From assembly GCF_014673495.1 (NCBI RefSeq), contig NZ_CP051006.1:4216001-4280000 (forward strand): a DNA stretch of 64,000 bases, read 5' to 3'. Shown here one piece after another: positions 1-6,895 of this stretch. How positions within the stretch are numbered: the first letter of the stretch is position 1; the number at the start of each line of letters is the position of its first letter. The position numbers were made by a program, and so were the translations under genes. Below the pieces are notes generated by a model. It saw nothing but the letters and a program-made list of their open reading frames with translations. It was not told the DNA's origin and did no database searches. The DNA comes from Streptomyces griseofuscus (GTDB lineage: Bacteria > Actinomycetota > Actinomycetes > Streptomycetales > Streptomycetaceae).

Positions 1-40
1 CCCCCAACCATGTGTCATGTACACCAAACGGCGGCAATGA

Positions 41-63
41 GGCCGGCCACCGGGTGACCGGCC
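41..63 (-). terminator. Hairpin downstream of the GH13 gene
   Basis: A 10-bp stem with one mismatch (GGCCGG and CCAC arms, 3-nt loop) lies 15 bases past the stop codon of the leftward GH13 gene. It fits a GC-rich Streptomyces terminator without a U tract. The rest of the first 78 bases shows no supportable gene. Confidence 0.5.
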
Positions 64-78
64 CCTTCGTCCCGCCGG

Positions 79-1725
79 TCAGCCCAGCCAGACCGTCGTG
101 TCCGGAGGCAGCGTCCCGTCCCCGGGCAACGGCCCGCTGCTCAGCAGTACTTCCCCGGCGGGCACCGTCACCGCCGCCGTCCCCAGGTTGGCGACACACC
201 GCCACCCCTCGCAGCGGCTGAAGTCCAGTACGTCTTCAGGGGAGTCGGTCGACCAGATGAGCGACTCCCCGTCGAGCAGCTTGCGGCGCAGACGCAGCGC
301 GGTGCGGTACAGCTCCAGCGTCGAGCCCTCCACCCCGCTCTGCGCCGCGACGGCGTACGCCGCGAAATCGGGCGGCTGCGGCAGCCAGGCACCGCCGGGT
401 CCAAAGCCGTACGACGCCCCGTCCGCCGTCCACGGCAGCGGCACCCGGCATCCGTCACGCCCCTTGCGGACATGCCCGGTCTGCTCCCAGATCGGGTCCT
501 GGAGCACCTCGGTGGGCAGATCGGCGACCTCGGGCAGCCCGAGCTCCTCCCCCTGGTAGAGGTACGACGCCCCGGGCAGCGCCAGCATCAGCAGGGTGGC
601 GGCCCGGCCCCGGCGCAGGCCCGCCTCCCGGTCGACCGCGGGCGCGTGACCGCCGGACAGCAGCCAGGCGCCGGGGTCGGTGCCGGGCGGGAGCATCAGC
701 CGGGAGTGGTGCCGTACGACGTCGTGGTTGGACAGCACCCAGGTGGCGGCGGCGCCCGCGGCCCGCGCGGTGGCCAGTTCCTCGGTGATGACCCGGCGCA
801 GCTCCTCCGCGCTCCAAGCGGCTTCCAGATACTCGAAGTTGAACGCCTGGCCGAGTTCGTCGGGCCGGGCGTACAGGGCGCGGCGGGGGCCCGGGACCCA
901 GGCTTCGGCGACGGCGCTGCGCGGTGGCCGGTAGGCGTCGAAGACCTTGCGCCAGTCGCGGTAGATCTCGTGCACCTCGTCGCGGTCCCAGTAGGGGTGG
1001 TCGCCGGGCGGGACACGGAGCAGCGCGGTCTCCCCGGAGGCGCCGATGCCGCCGATGTCGCGCAGCGGCTCGGTCAGCTCCTTGGCCAGGCCGTGCGCCA
1101 CGTCCACGCGGAAGCCGTCCACGCCCCGGTCGGACCAGAACCGCAGGGTGGTGCGGAAGTCGGCGCGCACCTCCTCGTTGTCCCAGTTGAGGTCGGGTTG
1201 CTGGGCGGCGAACAGATGCAGGTACCACTCGCCGTCGGCCACCCGGTGCCAGGCGCTGCCGCCGAAGACGGACTGCCAGTCGGAAGGCGGGAGTTCACCC
1301 CCGGCGCCGCGGCCGGGCCGGAAGACGTACCGCTCGCGGGCGGCGGATCCGGGACCGGCCCGCAGCGCCTCCTGGAACCACGGGTGCTGGTGCGAGGTGT
1401 GGTTGGGCACCAGGTCCACCACGACCTTCAGACCGAGCCGGTGCGCCTCGGCGACCAGGGCGTCGAAGTCGTCCAGGCTGCCCAGGCGCGGGTCGACGTC
1501 CCGGTGGTCGGCGACGTCGTACCCCCCGTCGGCGAGCTCGGACGGATAGAACGGGCTCAGCCACAGGGCGTCCACGCCGAGCGCGCCGAGATGGTCCAGG
1601 CGCTGGGTGATGCCCTTGAGGTCCCCGAGCCCGTCCCCGTCGGCGTCGGCGAAGCTGCGCGGATACACCTGGTAGATGACGGCCTGCCGCCACCAGTCGG
1701 GGTTCCTGGAGGAGAGGTCTGCCAT
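79..1725 (-). CDS. GH13 family alpha-glucosidase (oligo-1,6-glucosidase type)
   Basis: A 548-aa cytoplasmic (beta/alpha)8-barrel glycosidase expected to cut alpha-glucosidic bonds from the non-reducing end of maltose- or isomaltose-type oligosaccharides. The four GH13 regions are visible: DLVPNHTS near residues 104-111, GFRVDVAHG with the predicted nucleophile Asp208, AVAEAW with acid/base Glu274, and LSNHDVVRH with the transition-state Asp335. The opening WWRQAVIYQVYPRSF is typical of alpha-glucosidases rather than secreted amylases, and there is no signal peptide. The ATG has an AAGGGAA ribosome site six bases upstream. The upstream neighbour is a nucleoside hydrolase in the same direction, 94 bp away. 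Exact substrate (maltose, isomaltose, trehalose or sucrose) cannot be read from the sequence. Confidence 0.93.
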   Translation of the reverse strand: MADLSSRNPDWWRQAVIYQVYPRSFADADGDGLGDLKGITQRLDHLGALGVDALWLSPFYPSELADGGYDVADHRDVDPRLGSLDDFDALVAEAHRLGLKVVVDLVPNHTSHQHPWFQEALRAGPGSAARERYVFRPGRGAGGELPPSDWQSVFGGSAWHRVADGEWYLHLFAAQQPDLNWDNEEVRADFRTTLRFWSDRGVDGFRVDVAHGLAKELTEPLRDIGGIGASGETALLRVPPGDHPYWDRDEVHEIYRDWRKVFDAYRPPRSAVAEAWVPGPRRALYARPDELGQAFNFEYLEAAWSAEELRRVITEELATARAAGAAATWVLSNHDVVRHHSRLMLPPGTDPGAWLLSGGHAPAVDREAGLRRGRAATLLMLALPGASYLYQGEELGLPEVADLPTEVLQDPIWEQTGHVRKGRDGCRVPLPWTADGASYGFGPGGAWLPQPPDFAAYAVAAQSGVEGSTLELYRTALRLRRKLLDGESLIWSTDSPEDVLDFSRCEGWRCVANLGTAAVTVPAGEVLLSSGPLPGDGTLPPDTTVWLG

Positions 1726-1819
1726 ACGGGTTCCCTTCGGTACGAAGGACGAAGCGGACGCGACGTAGAGAATCTGTCCACATTGCCCGGAAAGAGAACC
1801 TTGGAAACCGGAGACCGCG

Positions 1820-2788
1820 TCAGGGCCGTCCGACCGTCTCCAGATACAGCCGCGTGTACCGGCCCGCGTCGACCGCCAACGCGACGTCGATCAGAGCCCG
1901 TTCGCGCTCCCCGTGATGGATCTCGGCCTCGCCGGGGCGGGGCCGCCGGTCCACGATCGTCTGCCCGCGGCCCGGCCCGGGCGCGAGGCTGACCTCGACC
2001 GGCAGCGGCCGGGTGGTCAGCCCGCCCGGATCGGCGACCGCGCACACCGCGCCCGCGTCCCCGAGCCCGCCCGCCTCCTCGGCCTCGGGCGGCTCGCCCT
2101 GGGTGGCCGGACGGTGCGCGAGCAGCTCCCCGGCCAGCCGCGCCCCGCGGTCCCCGCTCGCCCGCAGCCGGCGCACGTCCTCGGCCTCCACGACCACCTG
2201 CCGGAACACGTCCAGGCCGTACATCGTGATCGGCACCCCTGCGGTGAGCAGTACGGCGGCCGCCTCCGGGTCGTGCCAGACGTTGAACTCGGCGACGGGC
2301 GTGGCGTTGCCGACCTCGACCGCGCCGCCCATGAAGACGATCCGCTCGATGTTGCGGGTCACCTCGGGGTGGGTGCGCAGCAGCAGCGCGATGTTGGTCA
2401 GCGGCGCGGTGGGGATCAGCGTGACCGGGCGGGGCGAGGCGAGGATCTCGCGGCGCAGCAGGGTGACCGCGTCCACCTCGGCCGGCCGCCGGGCCGGGGC
2501 GGGCAGTCCCAGGTCCCCCATGCCGTCCGCCCCGTGCACATGGGTGGCGGGCCGGGCCGGCTCCAGCAGCGGCCGCTCGGCCCCGCGCGCCACGGGTGTC
2601 TCCGGTGCCCCGGCCTGCTCCAGCACGGTCAGGGTGTTCCGCACCACCCCGTCCACATCGGTGTTCCCGGCCACACAGGTCACCGCCCGCAGCTCGATCC
2701 CGGGGTGCCGCACGGCGAACAGCAGCGCGAGGGCGTCGTCGACCCCGGTGTCACAGTCCATGATCACGGGCACGGGACGGCCGGGCAT
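1820..2788 (-). CDS. Nucleoside hydrolase, IunH/RihA-type
   Basis: A 322-aa enzyme of the inosine-uridine preferring nucleoside hydrolase family, which splits ribonucleosides into base and ribose. The N-terminal calcium- and ribose-binding motif DCDTGVDDALAL is at residues 11-22, and the family core FMGGAVEVGNATPVAEFN is intact. I chose the ATG at 2788 because GAAGGAGACCCC precedes it; an upstream in-frame start would add 23 unlikely residues. The C-terminal motif, usually HDxxAV with a catalytic His and a calcium-binding Asp, reads LGDAGAV, so the His position appears to be Gly. That could mean altered specificity or reduced activity. It lies in the same direction as the GH13 gene and may be co-transcribed with it. 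Confidence 0.9.
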   Translation of the reverse strand: MPGRPVPVIMDCDTGVDDALALLFAVRHPGIELRAVTCVAGNTDVDGVVRNTLTVLEQAGAPETPVARGAERPLLEPARPATHVHGADGMGDLGLPAPARRPAEVDAVTLLRREILASPRPVTLIPTAPLTNIALLLRTHPEVTRNIERIVFMGGAVEVGNATPVAEFNVWHDPEAAAVLLTAGVPITMYGLDVFRQVVVEAEDVRRLRASGDRGARLAGELLAHRPATQGEPPEAEEAGGLGDAGAVCAVADPGGLTTRPLPVEVSLAPGPGRGQTIVDRRPRPGEAEIHHGERERALIDVALAVDAGRYTRLYLETVGRP

Positions 2789-2992
2789 GGGGTCTCCTTC
2801 ACGACGGAGGGGCGCCGCTCGGCCCGTCGAGGGACGTGCGGGGCGCGAGGGGGTCACACATTAGTTCAGGCGGGCCGCGCGGGACGCGCCGACCGGCCCT
2901 TCGTACGGCTCACCCGTCCGGCCTTCCGCGCTGGTGGGGCGGCCGGGGTGGTGGTGCCGTGGGAGGAGGCACCAGGACCGGGAGGCAGCGTG

Positions 2993-3778
2993 ATGTTCGA
3001 GGGGATACGTCCGCGCGGCCGGCTGCCGATGTTCCTGACCGGGCTCGGGCTGCTCGGCATCGGGGGGTGTGCGGCGCTGACGCTGAAGCAGCCGGAGACG
3101 GCGCCGCAGCCGTTGCCGACGATCGACCGGCCGGCCCAGAGTTCCAAGGCCCCCGCCCGGCCCGACGGCTCCTCGCTCACCGACGCGCAGGCGCAGGCCG
3201 CGCTCCTCGGCCAGAGCGATCTCGGCGCCCCCTGGACCGCGACGCGCGGGGCGGCGACCTGGCGGGACGGGATGCTGAAGGCGAGCACCTCGGCCGGTGA
3301 GTGCCAGAAACTCCTCGACGCCCTCTACAGCGATCAGCTGCTCGGCGGCCCGGCCCGGGTCGCCGTCGGCCTGGACGACGCCGACACAGACGCCCAGCTC
3401 CGCTACCAGATCGGCGCCCGCCGCCCCTCCGACGTGGACGCCGCGCTGAACTGGCTGCGCACGATGCCGGTGAACTGCGCCCGCTTCGACGCCGTCACCC
3501 CCCAGAACCTCCAGGAGAACGTCCAGGTCTCCGAACTCGCCCTCCCCGAGGTCGGCGACGCCCGGCAGGGCCTGCACATCACCGTCTCCGCCACCACCGA
3601 GGACGACCAGGACGTCCGGCTCACCCTGGACGTCGCCACCGTCCGCGTCGGCAGCGACGCCTTCGCCTTCACCAACGGCGGTCTGGGCGATGTACCCAAC
3701 GACGCCACCCAGGCGGCCGTGCAGGTGGGCGCGCTGCGGCTGGCGGAGGTGCGCAGGCAGGGACGGGCGGACGTGTAG
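2993..3778 (+). CDS. Putative lipoprotein, unknown function
   Basis: A 261-aa exported protein. An Arg-rich N-terminus (RPRGRL) and a hydrophobic segment end in LLGIGGC, a lipobox with the modifiable Cys at residue 26, so it is predicted to be anchored on the outer face of the membrane. A Pro-rich linker (about 30-60) leads to a soluble domain of about 200 residues holding two further Cys residues, in SAGECQKLL and MPVNCARF, which could form a disulphide. GGAGG sits seven bases before the ATG at 2993; an adjacent GTG at 2990 is possible. The architecture recalls extracytoplasmic sensor or ligand-binding domains of actinobacterial lipoproteins, but I do not recognise the family. It is divergent from the nucleoside hydrolase. 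Confidence 0.8.
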   Translation: MFEGIRPRGRLPMFLTGLGLLGIGGCAALTLKQPETAPQPLPTIDRPAQSSKAPARPDGSSLTDAQAQAALLGQSDLGAPWTATRGAATWRDGMLKASTSAGECQKLLDALYSDQLLGGPARVAVGLDDADTDAQLRYQIGARRPSDVDAALNWLRTMPVNCARFDAVTPQNLQENVQVSELALPEVGDARQGLHITVSATTEDDQDVRLTLDVATVRVGSDAFAFTNGGLGDVPNDATQAAVQVGALRLAEVRRQGRADV

Positions 3779-3815
3779 GGAGGCAAGGGGCCGAGGGGGC
3801 AGAGGAGCCAAGGGG

Positions 3816-5159
3816 TCAGAGGGGCGGCTGGGCCGGGGCCGGGCCCAGGGTGGTGGTGCCGGGGGTGGTCCGGTGGCCGAGGCCCGTGCGGTAGGCGTCC
3901 AGTGCGGCCTCCGTACGGCCGGTGCGGCGCAGGAGGTCGCCCAGGAGGCGGCACAGGTCGGCCAGATCGCCCGCGGCGCCCGCGCGTTCCAGGAGGCTGA
4001 GGGCGCGGACGTAGTGCTCCTCGGCGGACTCGGTGTCCCGGGCGTCCTCGGCGATGATGCCGAGCAGCCGGTGCGCGGCCGCGGCGTGCATCGCGCCGCG
4101 CTCGGAGGAGAAGTCGCCCAGCACCCCCTCCAGGAGGGCGGCGGCCTCCGTGGAGCGGTCCAGGCGGTGCAGCACATCGGCCAGTTCCACCGCGGCCTGG
4201 CTGCGGTAGAGGGCGGCGCTGGTCTCCGAGAGCATGGCGAGCGCCTGCCGCAACTCCACCTCGGCATCGTTCAGTTGGCCGTTCTGGGCATGCACATAGC
4301 CGCGCATCCAGTGGCAGTTGGCCAGTTCGGTGCGCAGCTGGAGCTGGCGGTACAGCTCGGCGGCCTTGGCGAGGGACGCGTCGGCCTCTGCGGGGCGGCC
4401 CTCGGCGAGCAGGGTGCGGGCCACCGAGCGGTGCATCCGGGCGATCAGCGCCGGGTCCCCGGCGCGCGGCGCGAGCGCGAGCGCGAACTCGGCGGCCTGG
4501 GCGGCGCGCGCGTGGGCGCCCATGTCCAGGTAGGGGCCGATGACGCTGGCGTACAGGAGCAGCAGCGCGTCCGGATCGTGCAGGCCGCCCCGGTTGAGCT
4601 CGTCGAGGGTGGTTTCCAGGAGGTAGACGGCGTAACGGAGTTCGCCCGCCAGATAGTGGGCGACCGCCCGGCCGCGCACGGCGGGGGCACGGGCCGCCGG
4701 AGAGGCGTCCGCGAGGCGTTCCTCGGCACGCTCGAAGTGCCCGTGGGCGCTCGCCAACTCGCCGGTCTCCAGGGCGCATTCGCCGAGCCCCAGCAGCGCG
4801 GCCGCCTGCTCGCCCGGCAGGCCGTGCGACTCCGCCTCGGCCAGCAGCTCGGTGTACCGCCCCGCCGCCTCCTCGGCCCGTCCGTCCGCGAGCGTCCGCC
4901 GGGCTTCGGTGAGCCGCAGCCGCAGCTCCGTCGCGAGATGGGCGGGACGGCCCAGGGCCAGTTCCTCGAAGCTCACGCCGAGCCGCCGCGCGATGTGCCG
5001 CAGCGCCTCGTCGGAGGCGCGCACCCGGCCGGCCTCCAGGGTGGAGATGTACGCCGGTGTGTAGGCCGGTTCGGCCAGCTGCCGCTGGGTCAGCCCGCGC
5101 TCGCCACGCAGCCGCTGCACCCGTCGCCCCACCGTCTCCGGATCGTCCCGCTCACGCAC
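3816..5159 (-). CDS. XRE-family helix-turn-helix regulator with TPR domain
   Basis: A cytoplasmic regulator of about 447 aa. Residues about 10-65 form an XRE helix-turn-helix (GLTQRQLAEPAYTPAYISTLEAGR). The rest is a chain of roughly eight to nine helical TPR-like repeats with regular Ala/Leu spacing, ending in a Pro-rich tail. This HTH-plus-TPR layout and length match peptide-sensing RRNPP-type regulators (PlcR, NprR, Rgg) as well as the many Streptomyces XRE-TPR proteins of unknown input. A GTG at 5159 with GGGGG upstream was preferred; a TTG at 5174 would add five residues. It is divergent from a 59-aa secreted peptide, and a 28-bp inverted repeat lies between them, which suggests it controls that peptide and perhaps itself. 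The signal is unknown. Confidence 0.85.
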   Translation of the reverse strand: MRERDDPETVGRRVQRLRGERGLTQRQLAEPAYTPAYISTLEAGRVRASDEALRHIARRLGVSFEELALGRPAHLATELRLRLTEARRTLADGRAEEAAGRYTELLAEAESHGLPGEQAAALLGLGECALETGELASAHGHFERAEERLADASPAARAPAVRGRAVAHYLAGELRYAVYLLETTLDELNRGGLHDPDALLLLYASVIGPYLDMGAHARAAQAAEFALALAPRAGDPALIARMHRSVARTLLAEGRPAEADASLAKAAELYRQLQLRTELANCHWMRGYVHAQNGQLNDAEVELRQALAMLSETSAALYRSQAAVELADVLHRLDRSTEAAALLEGVLGDFSSERGAMHAAAAHRLLGIIAEDARDTESAEEHYVRALSLLERAGAAGDLADLCRLLGDLLRRTGRTEAALDAYRTGLGHRTTPGTTTLGPAPAQPPL

Positions 5160-5222
5160 CGCCGCAACCCCCAACTGGCCCGCCGGACCTTGCCGTTCGG
5201 CTCGGAATGCCTCTAGGTTAAA

Positions 5223-5250
5223 CGGCGGATTAAACCTGCTTAATACGCCG
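5223..5250. promoter_or_regulatory. Inverted repeat, candidate operator and promoter between XRE-TPR gene and peptide gene
   Basis: The arms CGGCGGATTAA and TTAATACGCCG pair at 10 of 11 positions around a 6-base spacer. Three TTAA-containing elements occur in the region (TTAAAC at 5218, TTAAAC at 5230, TTAATAC at 5240). A possible promoter reading toward the peptide gene is TTAAAC at 5218-5223, 17 bases, TAATAC at 5241-5246, so the repeat overlaps the -10 element. The AT-rich core stands out in a 70 per cent GC background. Its role as the operator of the XRE-TPR protein is inferred from position. Confidence 0.55.
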
Positions 5251-5271
5251 CTGTCGTGTTGCGAGGTCGCC

Positions 5272-5451
5272 GTGTACGGACGTCCATCCGCTGCTTACGG
5301 ATACTCCACCGCGCGGAGGGCCGTCGCCGCCGCCGTGATAGCCGCGGCGTCCCTGATACTCGCGGCCAACGCGGGCCCGGCGCGCGCCACGGCACCGACG
5401 GCCCCCGAGGACCAGGTCACCGCCTCGGCCCCGGCGACGGCCGACCGCTGA
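5272..5451 (+). CDS. Small secreted peptide (59 aa), unknown
   Basis: This 59-codon frame starts with GTG, with GAGG five bases upstream, and ends with TGA. The translation has a short N-terminus (VYGRPSAAYGYST), a twin Arg, a hydrophobic core of about 16 residues (AVAAAVIAAASLILAA), and a plausible signal peptidase site after ARA. That would release a tail of about 20 residues rich in Ala, Thr and Pro with three acidic residues and a C-terminal Asp-Arg. No Cys is present, so it is not a lantibiotic or lipoprotein. It is divergent from the XRE-TPR regulator, with an inverted repeat between, and 66 bp upstream of the M20 amidohydrolase. I do not recognise a family. It could be a signalling pro-peptide, or simply a fast-evolving secreted peptide. 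Confidence 0.5.
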   Translation: MYGRPSAAYGYSTARRAVAAAVIAAASLILAANAGPARATAPTAPEDQVTASAPATADR

Positions 5452-5517
5452 CCGGAACCACGGGAACCGCGGGAACCACCGGTGTCGGAATCCCCACCGT
5501 CCGCCTAACCTGCCCGC

Positions 5518-6780
5518 ATGACCTCTGCCGACGCCAGCGCCGCCACCGCCGCCCGCACCGCGCGGGACCTCACCGCCGACCTCCCGCTCCCCGCCCTGGA
5601 GGACCTCTACCGGGATCTGCACCGGCACCCCGAGCTGTCCCTGCGCGAACACCGCACCGCGGGGAAGCTGGCCAGGCGGCTGGCGGACGCCGGGTTCGAG
5701 ACGGCGGAGGGCGTCGGCGGCACCGGCGTCGTCGGGCGGCTGGCCAACGGCGACGGCCCCACCGTGCTGCTGCGCGCCGACATGGACGCGCTGCCCGTCA
5801 CCGAGGCGACCGGGCTGCCGTACGCCTCCGCCACCGCCGGTGTGATGCACGCCTGCGGGCACGATCTGCATGTCACCTGGCTGGCCGGGGCCGCCGCCGC
5901 GCTCGCCGCTGGCCGGGACACCTGGCGCGGCACCCTGCTGGTGGTGGGGCAGCCCGCCGAGGAGTCCGGACAGGGCGCCCGGCGGATGCTCGCGGACGGC
6001 CTGTACGAGCGCTTCGGGCGGCCCGACGTACTGCTCGGCCAGCATGCCGCGCCCGGCCCCGCGGGCCTGTACCCGCACGCGCCCGGGCTGATCATGTCGG
6101 CGGCGACGGACGTGGACATCGTGGTGCACGGCCGGGGCGGCCACGGCTCGCGCCCCGAGGCGACCGTGGACCCGGTGGTGACCGCCGCCTACCTCGTCAC
6201 CCGGCTCCAGACCGTGGTCTCGCGCGAGGTCGCCGCGGGCGAGTCCGCCGTCCTCACGGTGGGCCGTATCGAGGCGGGCACCCGGCACAACATCATCCCC
6301 GACGAGGCGCGCATCGCCCTGAACCTGCGCACCCAGTCCGAGGCGGTACGGCAGCGGATGCTGGCCGCGATCCGCCGGATCGCCCAGGGCGAGTGCCTGG
6401 CCGCCGGCTGCCCCCGGGAGCCGGAGGTGACCCTGGGCGCCACCTTCCCGGTGACCGTGAACGACGCGGCCACCGACACCACCGTGGCCGCCGCGCACCG
6501 CGAACTCTTCGGCGCGGCAGCGGTGTTCGACCCCGGCCCGGCGATGGGCAGCGAGGACTTCCCCGAACTCGCCCTGGACGGCGCCATTCCCTACTCGTAC
6601 TGGTTCGTCACCACCACGCCCCACGACATCTGGAACGAGGCGCCCGGCGACACCCTCCCGGAGAAGCTCGCCGCCGTTCCCAGCAACCACAGCCCGCACT
6701 TCGCCCCCGACCCGGCCACCGTCGCGCCGGGCGTGCGCACCCTGGTCTCGGGGGCGCTGGCGCTGTTGTCAGAGGCATGA
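5518..6780 (+). CDS. M20 family metallo-amidohydrolase (hippurate/N-acyl amino acid hydrolase type)
   Basis: A 420-aa cytoplasmic zinc-dependent amidohydrolase of the M20D group, which removes acyl groups from N-acylated amino acids or indole-amino acid conjugates. Visible motifs are LLRADMDALPV (metal-site Asp), MHACGHDLH (metal-ligand Cys/His region) and PAEESGQGARRML with the catalytic Glu pair. The dimerisation domain includes HGRGGHGSRPEATVDPV, and a late His-rich segment (SNHSPHF) supplies another ligand. TAACCT lies six bases upstream of the ATG, where a -10 box of a leaderless transcript would fall, and there is no good ribosome site. It follows the 59-aa peptide gene. The true substrate is unknown. 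Confidence 0.93.
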   Translation: MTSADASAATAARTARDLTADLPLPALEDLYRDLHRHPELSLREHRTAGKLARRLADAGFETAEGVGGTGVVGRLANGDGPTVLLRADMDALPVTEATGLPYASATAGVMHACGHDLHVTWLAGAAAALAAGRDTWRGTLLVVGQPAEESGQGARRMLADGLYERFGRPDVLLGQHAAPGPAGLYPHAPGLIMSAATDVDIVVHGRGGHGSRPEATVDPVVTAAYLVTRLQTVVSREVAAGESAVLTVGRIEAGTRHNIIPDEARIALNLRTQSEAVRQRMLAAIRRIAQGECLAAGCPREPEVTLGATFPVTVNDAATDTTVAAAHRELFGAAAVFDPGPAMGSEDFPELALDGAIPYSYWFVTTTPHDIWNEAPGDTLPEKLAAVPSNHSPHFAPDPATVAPGVRTLVSGALALLSEA

Positions 6781-6895
6781 CCTAGTCTTCGCGTACTCGC
6801 CACACAGGGCACACACGGCTCGCACATACGGAGCTTCGCGGGGCCGTGCCCGAAGGCGCTCATGTCTTCATTCGTTCCGGGGGGTTCGAATCAGC

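Noticed and set aside
1774..1782. Single DnaA-like sequence CTGTCCACA upstream of the GH13 gene
   Set aside because: One isolated near-match is expected by chance in 64 kb; only paired or symmetric cases are reported.
1913..2992. Rightward extension of the lipoprotein frame over the nucleoside hydrolase gene
   Set aside because: It is antisense to a clear enzyme gene; the lipobox and ribosome site fix the start at 2993.
5230..6699. Leftward 489-codon frame opposite the M20 gene
   Set aside because: Gly/Arg/Val-rich shadow of a GC-rich gene with no motifs; the M20 motifs are on the plus strand.
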